Source: an uncultured Celeribacter sp. (lineage in GTDB: Bacteria > Pseudomonadota > Alphaproteobacteria > Rhodobacterales > Rhodobacteraceae). From it: a DNA stretch of 64,000 nucleotides. The stretch's first letter is position 1; every line of letters begins with the position of its first letter. The DNA is taken from NCBI RefSeq assembly GCF_963676475.1, contig NZ_OY781106.1, positions 992,001 to 1,056,000 on the forward strand. Direction: 5' to 3'. Positions 53,272-62,019 of this stretch are shown here, piece after piece. Both the position numbers and the translations under genes were made by a program. The notes below the pieces were generated by a model that saw only the letters and a list, made by a program, of their open reading frames with translations, had not been told where the DNA came from and made no database searches.

Positions 53272-53688
53272 ATGGCATACGCCCCGACGCAACTTGGACA
53301 AGACCCGCAATTCGAGCCGTTTCTGTACGCACCCGTGGGTGAAGATCGACGCGGAAGAAGCGTCACCGTTCTATCGATGCTCGCCCGGCTCGGCATGGAT
53401 CCCTGGAGCGAAGCCTCGGAGCTTTCCAGGCTGCCCACAGCGGCGGCACGGCAAAGGTTGGAGGCGCTGATGACACGTTTCCATGACGTACCGACCCCTG
53501 TTCCGGATCGGAGCAGGATTGGCTCGGGCCTTCTTGCCCTGCTGCCGAGGCGGGCGACGATGGCAAGTTCGCCCCGGGACGGCACTTCGGCCAAGCTTTT
53601 GCTGCCGCCGCAGGGATCCCCCTTCTACTGGATCATCGCAGCAGCCCTGTTCGTTGGCTGGGTCGCCATGCTGGCACAAGGCCAGTGA
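53272..53688 (+). CDS. Small hypothetical protein with C-terminal membrane anchor
   Basis: 138 residues, not recognised. Soluble part with GRSVTVLSMLARLGMDPWSE, then a proline-rich linker and a C-terminal helix (FYWIIAAALFVGWVAMLA). ATG at 53272 has AAAGGA eight bases before it; an in-frame ATG at 53167 is possible. Follows the N-ATPase operon, so a link with it is possible but unproven. Confidence 0.6.
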   Translation: MAYAPTQLGQDPQFEPFLYAPVGEDRRGRSVTVLSMLARLGMDPWSEASELSRLPTAAARQRLEALMTRFHDVPTPVPDRSRIGSGLLALLPRRATMASSPRDGTSAKLLLPPQGSPFYWIIAAALFVGWVAMLAQGQ

Positions 53689-53751
53689 GATGCGCCCCTG
53701 CGCCAAACAACCATCACCCAGCACAACCGCCGATCTTGAAAGGAGCCTTGA

Positions 53752-54099
53752 ATGACTACAGATGACACCCTCTGGGATCTGGAAGAACGCTTTTGGACAC
53801 AAGGCGCCGACAGTGCGCGTCACGCCACGGCAAAGGGAGCTGTCTTCGTCTTGCCGTACCCTGCAGGCATTCTTCAGGGCGACGCGCTCTGGAGAGAAAA
53901 AGACGTCGCCCAGCGGTGGCGTTCGGTCGAGATGAGCGAGCGTTACCTCTCCCTCCAAAACGACATCGCAGTGTTGGCCTATCGTGTCTCTGCCGAACGG
54001 GGCGACGAGCCGATCTATAAGGCGCTCTGCACCTCGACCTACCTGAACGACGATGGCAAGTGGCTGCGCCTTTCGCACCAGCAGACCCCGCTGAGTTGA
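53752..54099 (+). CDS. NTF2-like (DUF4440-type) protein
   Basis: 115 residues. Pattern of a cone-shaped NTF2 fold: MTTDDTLWDLEERFWTQGAD helix, LPYPAGILQGDALW, then strands ending in YLNDDGKWLRLSHQQTPLS. DUF4440-type domains are often stress-related or of unknown role. AAAGGAG just before the ATG. Confidence 0.7.
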   Translation: MTTDDTLWDLEERFWTQGADSARHATAKGAVFVLPYPAGILQGDALWREKDVAQRWRSVEMSERYLSLQNDIAVLAYRVSAERGDEPIYKALCTSTYLNDDGKWLRLSHQQTPLS

Positions 54100-54204
54100 T
54101 CGCGAGAGTTACCCGGCGCGGGTCCTGACGGGCGGCAAGGTTCAGGCGAAGCATCGCGGGCACGGTTCGCGTTCTGATCCACAAGCCTCTGTAATGCGCG
54201 CAGC

Positions 54205-54218
54205 CTAACCTCGGTCAG
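54205..54218. promoter_or_regulatory. YTRAY-N4-RTYAR palindrome (CTAAC-N4-GTCAG)
   Basis: 80 bases upstream of the arcD start, a position suited to activation of the arginine deiminase operon. ADI operons in several bacteria are controlled by Crp/Fnr-type proteins, for example ANR in Pseudomonas. Confidence 0.6.
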
Positions 54219-54297
54219 TCCGCCATCTGCGATCCTGGATCATGATTGGGTTGGCCGCCGGTTCTTTTTCATGACCGGACAGGGAAAGGATCTCATC

Positions 54298-55749
54298 ATG
54301 CCCCCCACCAAAACGACATCTGCCGAACGCAGCCCCCGTTTCCACTTCCCTTCTGCTTATACCATCCTGTTCGCACTGATCGTGATCATCGCTGGCCTGA
54401 CCTGGGTGATCCCGGCGGGCCAGTACGAGCGGGCGGCGTCCGAGGCGCTTGGCAAAGAAGTTCCGGTGGCGGGAACCTACGCGCCCACCGACGCCAACCC
54501 GCAAGGCTTTTTCGACGTCATCCTGGCCCCGATCGCAGGATTCTACGATCCAGGCAGCTACTCTGCCAATGCCATCGACGTGGCGTTGTTCGTCCTGATG
54601 ATCGGTGGGTTCATCGGCGTGGTGACGGCCACGGGCGCCATAGATGCGGGCATCAAGCGCGCAATGGCCCGGCTGAAGGGGCGGGAGAAATGGATGATCC
54701 CGATCCTCATGGCGCTGTTTGCGGCGGGCGGTTCGACCTATGGCATGGCCGAGGAAACGCTGGCCTTTTATGTCATCCTGACGCCGGTGATGATCGCGGC
54801 GGGCTATGACGCGCTGACGGCCGTGGCGGTGATCCTGCTGGGGGCCGGTGTGGGTGTGCTCGGCTCGACCGTGAACGCCTTTTCGACCGTGATCGCGTCG
54901 GACGCCGCCGGGGTGCCGTTCACGGACGGGCTGATGCTGCGGCTGGTCCTTCTGGCGTTGACCTTTGCGGCGGCTGTCACCCACGTCATGCGCTACGCCG
55001 CACGGGTCAAGGCCGATCCGTCACGGTCGCTGGTCTTTGACAGAAAGGCCGAGAACAAGGCGCATTTCCTGAGCACGACCGAGGCTGCTGCGAGCGACTT
55101 TACGGGTTTGCACAAGATCGTACTGCTTCTCTTCGCCGCGACTTTTGCGGTGATGATCTGGGGCGTATCCTTGGGCGGCTGGTGGATGGCCGAAATGAGC
55201 GGCCTGTTCCTGTTTGCAGGTATCGGCATCGGGATCGTGGGTCGGTTGGGTGAAAAAGGATTGGTCGACGCTTTCGTCGGCGGTGCGCGCGACCTGCTGG
55301 GCGTGGTGCTGATCATCGGGCTGGCGCGTGGCATCGTCGTGATCATGGACGCAGGCCACATCACCGACACGATCCTGCACTGGGCCGAGGGCACCGTTGC
55401 GGGCCTCAATGAGGTCATCTTTATCAACGTGATGTATTGGATCCAGGTCGTCCTGTCGTTCTTCGTGCCCTCGACATCGGGCCTTGCCGTCCTGTCGATG
55501 CCGATACTTGCTCCTGTCGGTGACTTTGCCGGGGTATCGCGTAGCCTAGTGGTGACCGCGTTCCAGTCGGCAGAAGGCGTGGTCAATCTGGTCACACCCA
55601 CATCTGCGGTGGTCATGGGCGGCCTCGCCATCGGCCGCGTGCCCTATGAACGCTGGCTACGCTTCGTCTGGCCTGTTCTTCTGGGTCTCTCGATCATTGT
55701 CATGGCCGCCCTCAGCCTTGACGTCCTTCTGCAAGGAACCCCGACATGA
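54298..55749 (+). CDS. arcD: YfcC-family transporter, probable arginine/ornithine antiporter
   Basis: 483 residues with about twelve membrane helices. YfcC-family features include the start helix YTILFALIVIIAGLTWVIPA, AGGSTYGMAEETLAFYVILT and VPSTSGLAVLSMPILAPVGD. Its place as the first gene before arcA makes arginine-ornithine exchange the most likely role, although this family differs from the classical APC-type ArcD. ATG at 54298 has GGAAAGGA eight bases upstream; an in-frame ATG at 54271 is less likely. Confidence 0.85.
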   Translation: MPPTKTTSAERSPRFHFPSAYTILFALIVIIAGLTWVIPAGQYERAASEALGKEVPVAGTYAPTDANPQGFFDVILAPIAGFYDPGSYSANAIDVALFVLMIGGFIGVVTATGAIDAGIKRAMARLKGREKWMIPILMALFAAGGSTYGMAEETLAFYVILTPVMIAAGYDALTAVAVILLGAGVGVLGSTVNAFSTVIASDAAGVPFTDGLMLRLVLLALTFAAAVTHVMRYAARVKADPSRSLVFDRKAENKAHFLSTTEAAASDFTGLHKIVLLLFAATFAVMIWGVSLGGWWMAEMSGLFLFAGIGIGIVGRLGEKGLVDAFVGGARDLLGVVLIIGLARGIVVIMDAGHITDTILHWAEGTVAGLNEVIFINVMYWIQVVLSFFVPSTSGLAVLSMPILAPVGDFAGVSRSLVVTAFQSAEGVVNLVTPTSAVVMGGLAIGRVPYERWLRFVWPVLLGLSIIVMAALSLDVLLQGTPT

Positions 55750-56969
55750 GTATCACCTATGGCGTCCATTCCGAGGCGGGCAAGCTGCGCCGCGTCCTCG
55801 TGCACAAACCCGGAGCCGCCATGGCGCGCCTGACGCCCGCCAACTGTGCCGAGCTGCTGTTCGATGATGTGATGTGGGTCAAACAAGCGCGGATTGACCA
55901 CATGACGTTTACCGACGCCATGCGCAATCGCGAGATCGAGGTGGTGTTCCTGCGCCAGTTGCTGTTGGAAACGCTGAAAGACATGGATGCCCGAAGATGG
56001 CTGTTGGAGGCGCGGATCAGTGACAATACCGTGGGCGTCGGTCTGGCGGATGACCTCATGGCCCACCTTATGGAGGTCGATGCCGATCTGCTTTCCACCA
56101 TCCTGATCGGCGGCATGAGTCGGGCCGAACTGCCGATCCCGGTCGAGGGTGTGCTGGCCCCCATGCTGGAGCCTGCAGACTTCATCCTGGCCCCGTTGCC
56201 CAACCACATCTTCACCCGCGACACGACCTGCTGGATCTATGGCGGCGTAACGCTGAATCCGATGCACTGGCCCGCGCGGCGGCTAGAGACGCTGAACCTC
56301 GCCGCAATTTATCGCTTCCATCACGACTTCAAGGACGCGGGGTTTCCCGTCTGGTGGGGAGATCCAAAGCAGGATCATGGCCCGGCGACGGTCGAAGGCG
56401 GGGATGTCATGCCCATCGGAAACGGCACCGTTCTGATCGGCATGGGGGAGCGCACAACACCGCAGGCGGTCAGCCAGATTGCGCGCGGGCTATTCGCTGG
56501 GGGTGGCGCCACCCGTGTCATCGCCTGCCAGTTTCCCCGCGCGCGCGGGTCCATGCATCTGGATACGGTCTTCACCTTCTGCGACCGCGATCTCGTCACG
56601 GTCTTTGCCGAAGTCACCGATGCTATCCGTTGTTACAGTCTGCGCCCCGGCAAGGGAGAAGACATCGTCGTGGAGGCCGAAACAAAACCGTTTCTGGAGG
56701 TGGTAGCCGGCGCCCTTGGTCTCAAGAAACTGCGCACCGTGCCCACGGGCGGCGATGCCTACGAATCCGCCCGTGAACAATGGGACGACGCCAACAACCT
56801 GCTGTGCCTCGAGCCCGGCGTTGTCGTCGGATACGAACGCAACGTCTATTCCAACACCCTTCTGCGCAAGGCGGGTGTCGAGGTCATCACCATCCCCGGA
56901 TCAGAACTTGGACGCGGGCGCGGTGGATCACACTGCATGACCTGCCCCCTGGTTCGCGACCCCATTTAA
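55746..56969 (+). CDS. arcA: Arginine deiminase
   Basis: 407 residues. Hydrolyses arginine to citrulline and ammonia, first step of the ADI pathway. Catalytic set present: VEGGDVMPIG near residue 217 (Glu), RGSMHLDTVFTFCD near 270 (His and Asp) and the nucleophile Cys in GSHCMTCP near 398. ATG overlaps the arcD stop by four bases. Confidence 0.96.
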   Translation: MSITYGVHSEAGKLRRVLVHKPGAAMARLTPANCAELLFDDVMWVKQARIDHMTFTDAMRNREIEVVFLRQLLLETLKDMDARRWLLEARISDNTVGVGLADDLMAHLMEVDADLLSTILIGGMSRAELPIPVEGVLAPMLEPADFILAPLPNHIFTRDTTCWIYGGVTLNPMHWPARRLETLNLAAIYRFHHDFKDAGFPVWWGDPKQDHGPATVEGGDVMPIGNGTVLIGMGERTTPQAVSQIARGLFAGGGATRVIACQFPRARGSMHLDTVFTFCDRDLVTVFAEVTDAIRCYSLRPGKGEDIVVEAETKPFLEVVAGALGLKKLRTVPTGGDAYESAREQWDDANNLLCLEPGVVVGYERNVYSNTLLRKAGVEVITIPGSELGRGRGGSHCMTCPLVRDPI

Positions 56970-56979
56970 GGAATATCCA

Positions 56980-57981
56980 ATGCCACAGAACCTGCGCGGA
57001 CGTAGTTTTATCAAACTGCTGGATTTCACACCGGACCAGATCCGGCACCTGTTGCAACTCGCCGCCAGCCTCAAGATGGCAAAAGCAGGCGGATATGAAC
57101 AGCAAATGCTTCAAGGCAAGAACATCGCCCTGATCTTTGAAAAGGACAGCACGCGCACCCGCAGCGGGTTCGAGGTGGCGGCCTACGATCAAGGCGCGCA
57201 TGTCACCTATCTGGGGCCATCTGGCAGCCATATCGGCCACAAGGAAACCATGAAGGACACCGCGCGGGTTCTGGGCCGGTTCTACGATGGCATCGAATAT
57301 CGCGGCTTCGGCCAAAAGGATGCCGAGGTTTTGGCGGAGTTCTCCGGCGTGCCAGTGTTCAACGGGCTGACGGATGATTTCCACCCGACACAGATCCTCG
57401 CCGACCTGATGACCATGCGCGAGTTCACCCACAAACACCTGTCTGATATCGCCTTTTGCTTCATGGGGGATACAGGCAACAACATGGGCTCAAGCCTGAT
57501 GGTCGGTGCCGCCCTGATCGGCATGGATATCCGCCTGTGTGGCCCACAAAGCTGCTGGCCCGATGCAGAGCTTATCGCGCAATGTCGACACCTAGCCGAG
57601 ACCACGGGTGCGCGGATCACCCTGACCGAGAAACATGCCGAAGGGTTGGAAGGGGCCGATTTCGTCTACACCGATGTCTGGGTCTCCATGGGGGAACCTG
57701 ATGAGGTCTGGGACGAGCGGATCGCCCTTCTGTCGCCCTATCAGGTCAACACAAAGGTCATGGAGATGACCGGCAACGCTTACGCCAAGTTTCTCCACTG
57801 CCTCCCTGCGTTCCACAACCGCGACACCGAGGTGGGCGAAGAGACGTTCCAGAAATTCGGAATCGACTGCATGGAAGTGACCGACGCGGTTTTTGAGTCC
57901 CCCGCGTCGGTCGTCTTTGATCAGGCAGAGAACCGAATGCACACGATCAAGGCGGTCCTCGTCGCCACAATGGGGGCCTGA
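56980..57981 (+). CDS. arcB: Ornithine carbamoyltransferase (catabolic)
   Basis: 333 residues, converts citrulline and phosphate to ornithine and carbamoyl phosphate in this operon. Carbamoyl-phosphate motif STRTRSGF near 56-63, HPTQILADL, and ornithine-binding HCLPAFHN near 273. Length and context fit the catabolic form. Followed one base later by arcC. Confidence 0.95.
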   Translation: MPQNLRGRSFIKLLDFTPDQIRHLLQLAASLKMAKAGGYEQQMLQGKNIALIFEKDSTRTRSGFEVAAYDQGAHVTYLGPSGSHIGHKETMKDTARVLGRFYDGIEYRGFGQKDAEVLAEFSGVPVFNGLTDDFHPTQILADLMTMREFTHKHLSDIAFCFMGDTGNNMGSSLMVGAALIGMDIRLCGPQSCWPDAELIAQCRHLAETTGARITLTEKHAEGLEGADFVYTDVWVSMGEPDEVWDERIALLSPYQVNTKVMEMTGNAYAKFLHCLPAFHNRDTEVGEETFQKFGIDCMEVTDAVFESPASVVFDQAENRMHTIKAVLVATMGA

Positions 57982-57982
57982 G

Positions 57983-58999
57983 ATGCGGGTGGTGGTGGCC
58001 CTTGGCGGCAATGCGCTTCTGCAGCGCGGGGAGCCGATGACAGCCGAAGCGCAACACACAAACGTCCGGATCGCGGCAACTGCTCTGGCGGACCTGGCCC
58101 GCGATCATCAGATCGTGGTGGCGCATGGCAACGGGCCACAGGTCGGCCTGCTCGCCCTGCAGGGTGCGGCGTACGATCCGGCAAAGCCCTGGCCGCTGGA
58201 TGTGCTGGGCGCCGAAACCGAGGGCATGATCGGATATCTGATCGAGCAGGAGCTCATGAACGCCCTACCCGAGGGATCGCAATGTGCCACCCTGCTCAGC
58301 CGGGTAGAGGTGGACGCGAATGACCCCGCCTTTGAGACCCCAAGCAAGCCCATTGGTCCCGTCTACACCGAGGCCGAAGCAAAGCAGGCGGCGCAAGATC
58401 ATGGCTGGGCCATGGTCACCGAAGGCTCCGGCGGCCGCCGCCGCGTCGTTCCCTCGCCGCTGCCCCTCAGGATCGTGGGCCTGGACGCCATCAAGGTCCT
58501 TCTGGGCGCCGGGCACACCGTGATCTGCGCCGGGGGTGGTGGCATTCCCGTCATCCGGAACGCGGAGGGAGGGATGATGGGCGTGGAGGCGGTCATCGAC
58601 AAGGATCGGACGTCGGCATTGCTGGCTTTGGGCGTCGAGGCCGACGCGCTCTTGCTGCTGACCGATGTGCCGGCGGTCTTCCGCAACTATGGCAAAGCGG
58701 ATCAAAGCGCGATTGGCGCAGCGACACCCGAGGCAATGAGCGACCTCGAGCTCGCACCGGGGTCGATGGGTCCGAAGGTCGGTGCCGCCATCGCCTTCGT
58801 CCAGGCCAGCGGAAAGCTGGCAGGTATTGGTCAATTGACGGACGCTCGCGCGATCCTTGAGGGCCGGGCAGGCACGCGCGTCCTGCCGAACAAGGCAAAG
58901 TCCCGCCGAAAAACCAACCCTGGTCAAAAGTCGTCCGGATTCACAGGTGCAGACCAACCTGTATCAGTATGGCTCGACGACGGTGGTGCGATAGTCTGA
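57983..58999 (+). CDS. arcC: Carbamate kinase
   Basis: 338 residues. Makes ATP from carbamoyl phosphate, the energy-yielding step of the pathway. Motifs: ALGGNALLQRGEP near 5-17, AHGNGPQVGLLALQ, GSGGRRRVVPSPLP, ICAGGGGIPVI, IDKDRTSALLA, and FVQASGKLAGIG. The last ~30 residues (after GTRVLPNKAK) extend beyond the usual family end and look unstructured. Possible readthrough of an old stop. Confidence 0.95.
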   Translation: MRVVVALGGNALLQRGEPMTAEAQHTNVRIAATALADLARDHQIVVAHGNGPQVGLLALQGAAYDPAKPWPLDVLGAETEGMIGYLIEQELMNALPEGSQCATLLSRVEVDANDPAFETPSKPIGPVYTEAEAKQAAQDHGWAMVTEGSGGRRRVVPSPLPLRIVGLDAIKVLLGAGHTVICAGGGGIPVIRNAEGGMMGVEAVIDKDRTSALLALGVEADALLLLTDVPAVFRNYGKADQSAIGAATPEAMSDLELAPGSMGPKVGAAIAFVQASGKLAGIGQLTDARAILEGRAGTRVLPNKAKSRRKTNPGQKSSGFTGADQPVSVWLDDGGAIV

Positions 59000-59046
59000 A
59001 CGTTCACCGGATATCGGTGGACATGTACCAGTCCGAGTGAACCTGA

Positions 59047-59095
59047 GACACGCGGGGCAAACTGTCCCTTAGTCCCTAGGTCCCGCGTGTTTCTC
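59047..59095 (+). terminator. Possible terminator of the arc operon
   Basis: ACACGCGGG and CCCGCGTGT pair perfectly (nine pairs) around a 25-base loop and are followed by TTTCTCGTTT. The loop is long and the T-run broken, so the call is tentative. Confidence 0.45.
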
Positions 59096-59126
59096 GTTTC
59101 CGGACCGTCCACGAAAGGACAATCCA

Positions 59127-59324
59127 ATGACACCCGAAACCAACAAATCGACCAATGTCGCCGACAAGATGAAGACCGTGAAAGCCGCGTGGGACAAGGC
59201 GCCCGCAGGCCCCAAGAAAGATGCGGCGCTGAAGCATTACCAGGCGGCCGAGAAGGCCCACACGTCGAAGAACGACGCCGACACACACAAGTCCCTCGAC
59301 GCTGCGACACACGCTCTCGCGTAA
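59127..59324 (+). CDS. Small basic helical protein
   Basis: 65 residues, not recognised. Lysine- and alanine-rich helices (VADKMKTVKAAWDKAPAGPK; HYQAAEKAHTSKNDADTHK). AAAGGA seven bases before the ATG supports translation. Similar short helical proteins are common in stress islands of this kind. Confidence 0.65.
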   Translation: MTPETNKSTNVADKMKTVKAAWDKAPAGPKKDAALKHYQAAEKAHTSKNDADTHKSLDAATHALA

Positions 59325-59715
59325 CGTGATGGCTTGTCTGCCCGGTAATACGAACCGGGCAGGCGCGCACGGGGAACCAATTTAGGAGTTCCCGCTCGAA
59401 CCTTTGCATCCATTTCATAAAGACCTGAATTTTAACGTTTCGGGTGGCCAGTCGTTTCACCGTGCCACCCGTCATTCTATTGGGCGGCTCTCATGGGCAA
59501 TTGGGGTCGCCAAGCATTATCTCACCGCCGCCACGCATTGGGATAGCTGGATAATCTCGTGGAGTGAGTTTGGCGACGCAACAGGGTTCAATTCCATAGG
59601 CTAATCAGGGTTAGTGCGGCTCTTGAGACAATAGACGAAAAAGCCTCAATCGCCCGGTTCGAAACATGGCACCACGTCATTTTCTGAAAAGGCTCTCTCC
59701 AAAAGGACAAGTTCC
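59325..59715. other. 391-base gap before the OmpA-like lipoprotein gene
   Basis: No convincing gene. A 66-codon frame at 59404-59604 lacks a ribosome site and protein-like composition. The gap contains the regulator-like palindrome at 59601-59614 and, at its end, AAAAGGA before the lipoprotein ATG. Confidence 0.5.
59601..59614. promoter_or_regulatory. YTRAY-N4-RTYAR palindrome (CTAAT-N4-GTTAG)
   Basis: 102 bases upstream of the OmpA-like lipoprotein start. Fits the island consensus. Confidence 0.5.
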
Positions 59716-60351
59716 ATGATCAAGATTACGGGAATTCTTTCTGCCGCAATCGTCATCGCCTTGGCTGGCTGTACCTATAACGATGGCACCGCGAACCAAC
59801 CGGCAACCGGCGCGGTTATCGGCGGTGTGACAGGAGCGGCCATTGGCAACGCCATCGGCCATAACCCACGGTCCACCATCATCGGCGGAGCGATCGGCGC
59901 TGCGGTGGGCGGCGCCATCGGGGCGGATATGGCCCGACAGGAACGCGAGTTGAACCAGCAGCTCGCTGGCACTGGCGCGGTTATCACAAATACCGGCAGC
60001 CAACTGCGCGTAATCCTGCCCGAAGGCGTGACCTTCTCAACAGGATCCTCTGCAGTGGCCTCCAGTTTCCGACCCGCCCTGCGCGAGGTCGCTCGGTCGT
60101 TGGAAGCGCACCCGAACTCGACGGTCCGTGTCGTGGGCCATACCGACAACGTCGGCTCTGCCGCTTATAACCAACAGCTGAGCCAGGACAGGGCCTTGGC
60201 CGTGGCACGCATCCTGATCAGGGACGGTGTATCCTCGTCGCGGATTACCTATTCCGGTCGCGGCTACCAGGAGCCGATCACGACAAACGCCACTGCCGCC
60301 GGCAGGGCGCAGAACCGTCGCGTCGAAATCGTGATCACGCCGACGCGCTGA
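59716..60351 (+). CDS. OmpA-family lipoprotein with glycine zipper (YiaD-like)
   Basis: 211 residues. Signal peptide with lipobox LAGC (Cys19), a glycine-zipper segment (GAVIGGVTGAAIGNAIG and GAIGAAVGGAIGADMA), and a C-terminal OmpA peptidoglycan-binding domain (VRVVGHTDNVGSAAYNQQLS, QDRALAVARIL, NRRVEI). Expected in the outer membrane, bound to peptidoglycan. AAAAGGA before the ATG. Confidence 0.92.
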   Translation: MIKITGILSAAIVIALAGCTYNDGTANQPATGAVIGGVTGAAIGNAIGHNPRSTIIGGAIGAAVGGAIGADMARQERELNQQLAGTGAVITNTGSQLRVILPEGVTFSTGSSAVASSFRPALREVARSLEAHPNSTVRVVGHTDNVGSAAYNQQLSQDRALAVARILIRDGVSSSRITYSGRGYQEPITTNATAAGRAQNRRVEIVITPTR

Positions 60352-60361
60352 CCTGCATCAG
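60348..60361. promoter_or_regulatory. YTRAY-N4-RTYAR palindrome (CTGAC-N4-ATCAG)
   Basis: Overlaps the lipoprotein stop codon and lies 83 bases before the CsbD gene. One base from the perfect CTGAT-N4-ATCAG palindrome. Confidence 0.5.
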
Positions 60362-60443
60362 TACGCAACCACGGCAGAGCCAGCAGTATAAATCGTGGTC
60401 CCAACGGATTTGGCGACCAACTTCCCTCGGAAAGGAAAACGCA

Positions 60444-60617
60444 ATGGACAAGGATCGGGTGATCGGCTCCGCCAAGGTGGTCAAGGGCAAGGTCAAGGTT
60501 GCAGTCGGCAAGGCGATCGGCGACTCAAAGCTCGAAGCGGAGGGCCAGGCCGACAAGGTCGAGGGCAAGGTCCAGAACGCTGTCGGCGGCATCAAGGATA
60601 CCATCCGTGACGCCTAG
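60444..60617 (+). CDS. CsbD-family stress protein
   Basis: 57 residues: MDKDRVIGSAKVVKGKVKVA, then VGKAIGDSKLEAEGQADKVE and GKVQNAVGGIKDTIRDA. The repeated G-K-x-K/E-x-x-G pattern is the CsbD signature. Members are stress-induced small proteins of unknown mechanism. GGAAAGGAAA lies upstream of the ATG. Confidence 0.93.
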   Translation: MDKDRVIGSAKVVKGKVKVAVGKAIGDSKLEAEGQADKVEGKVQNAVGGIKDTIRDA

Positions 60618-60734
60618 AACCGCTGTGCTTCGAGCGTCCACCAATTCGCACGCAATGATCCCGGCTGCGCGGCCTCTTAGCGATCAGTGTTCCGTCTTGG
60701 ACAAGAGTTCCACGTGCCAGCGAGGACAGTTCCG

Positions 60735-60875
60735 ATGAGCCGAAATCTTCTTCTCGTCTTGATCGGAGTCCTCGCGGTCTGCCTCATCGGCGCAGGCTAT
60801 TTCTACTATCAGGAACGCCAAAGCGGCATCGACATCGAGATCAACGAGCATGGCGTGACCATCGAGGGGAACTGA
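60735..60875 (+). CDS. Small single-pass membrane protein
   Basis: 46 residues: helix NLLLVLIGVLAVCLIGAGYF then a polar tail QERQSGIDIEINEHGVTIEG. Family not recognised; similar short proteins accompany CsbD genes. The start at 60735 puts the membrane helix at the N-terminus. Confidence 0.6.
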   Translation: MSRNLLLVLIGVLAVCLIGAGYFYYQERQSGIDIEINEHGVTIEGN

Positions 60876-60950
60876 AACGACCTCTTGCCGACAATACCAC
60901 CATCGGAGCGTCTTGCATGACGAGCGCGCCCCACCAAAGGAGAAAGCGCC

Positions 60951-61115
60951 ATGTCACTCGGTACAATCCTGATCATCATTCTTGTTATTTTTCTTCTCGG
61001 CGGATTCAGTGGACGCTTTGGTGGCTATGGCTATGGCTTCGGACATGCCGGGACCGGTGTACTTGGCACTGTTCTGATCATCGTGGTCATCCTGATGCTA
61101 CTGGGTCGCATCTGA
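60951..61115 (+). CDS. DUF3309-family small membrane protein
   Basis: 54 residues: MSLGTILIIILVIFLLGGFS, a Gly/Tyr-rich middle and GVLGTVLIIVVILMLLGRI. This two-helix layout with MSLGTILII at the start and LLGRI at the end is typical of DUF3309. AAAGGAG lies nine bases before the ATG. Role unknown. Confidence 0.88.
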   Translation: MSLGTILIIILVIFLLGGFSGRFGGYGYGFGHAGTGVLGTVLIIVVILMLLGRI

Positions 61116-61138
61116 CCGCAGGCAAATACAGCACGACT

Positions 61139-61867
61139 TTAACCGAGTAATGGCCCTTCCTGATCCATGTAAGACAGTTCGAACCCGGCGAAATTGACCA
61201 GTTGATCATAATTGTCGAACGCGACGAACCCGTCCCGAAACGTGACCATTCCTGCTTCGCGCAACTGCCTCAGCACCCGGTTGACGTGAACGGCACTGAG
61301 GCCAAGCGCGTCAGCCAGAAGGTATTGCGTCAGCGGACAGGCATAGCCGTCCTTGCTCCCCAGTCCAACCAAGGCAAGCCTCGCACCAAGCTCCAGCAGG
61401 AAATGTGCCATGCGTTCGGCCGCATCGCGGCGTCCCAAATTCACCAGATGCTCGACCACCATCGCCTCGTCGCGGGACGCGGCCCACAGAACCGCGGTGG
61501 CCAGCCGGGGCGTTTGCGCAAATGCGTTCAGAAGGTCGGTGACAAGGATTTCCGTCACTTCGATGTCCGTCACGGGTTCGATGCTGTGATCCGACACGTT
61601 CAAAAGCACACTGCGAAGCCCAAGGAAATCGCCGGGGATCTGGAAATCCACGATCTGCCGCTGACCATCCTCAAGAATCTTGTAGGAACAGGCCCAGCCA
61701 GAGGCGAGGATATAGGCAGCCTGATCTGATTGCCCCTGATGGACAAGATCGCGCCCCGCCACGAACGTACGGCGGCGCTTGTGCAAGGACGCAAGCACCG
61801 ACAATTCGGTGTCCGAAAGGGCGACGAATGCGCCAAGCTTGCGGACAAGCGGAGTGTTTTCGATCAT
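61139..61867 (-). CDS. Crp/Fnr-family transcriptional regulator
   Basis: 242 residues. N-terminal cyclic-nucleotide-binding fold (VHQGQSDQAAYILASGWACS; IVDFQIPGDFLGLRSVLLN), a dimer helix, and a winged helix near 170-225 with DALGLSAVHVNRVLRQLREA as the recognition region. The N-terminus has no Cys cluster, so it is not an iron-sulphur FNR. The recognition helix (SAVHVNRVL) lacks the E-x-x-S-R of FNR. Likely regulator of the island genes. GAGGGACAA precedes the ATG. A perfect CTGAT-N4-ATCAG palindrome lies 54 bases upstream, suggesting autoregulation. Confidence 0.9.
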   Translation of the reverse strand: MIENTPLVRKLGAFVALSDTELSVLASLHKRRRTFVAGRDLVHQGQSDQAAYILASGWACSYKILEDGQRQIVDFQIPGDFLGLRSVLLNVSDHSIEPVTDIEVTEILVTDLLNAFAQTPRLATAVLWAASRDEAMVVEHLVNLGRRDAAERMAHFLLELGARLALVGLGSKDGYACPLTQYLLADALGLSAVHVNRVLRQLREAGMVTFRDGFVAFDNYDQLVNFAGFELSYMDQEGPLLG

Positions 61868-61920
61868 TTGTCCCTCTTCGGCACTTGGCGAAGTCCTAGC
61901 AAAAGAAATCGCACCCAAGA

Positions 61921-61934
61921 CTGATATCCATCAG
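61921..61934. promoter_or_regulatory. Perfect palindrome CTGAT-N4-ATCAG upstream of the Crp/Fnr gene
   Basis: Exact five-base arms with a four-base spacer, differing from the FNR consensus TTGAT-N4-ATCAA only in the outermost base of each arm. The best-formed member of the nine sites. Confidence 0.6.
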
Positions 61935-62019
61935 CACAGCATAGCAGATTTCTTGCAAGTCTGCTCCATAAGCAGCACGCGCACCTCCCGCGTTGCACTT
62001 ATCGGCAAGGTCACAGCCT

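Noticed and set aside
59005..59019. CACCG-GATAT-CGGTG palindrome as a regulatory site or terminator
   Set aside because: Short stem with no T-run and outside the island consensus; a chance palindrome around a GATATC site is sufficient.
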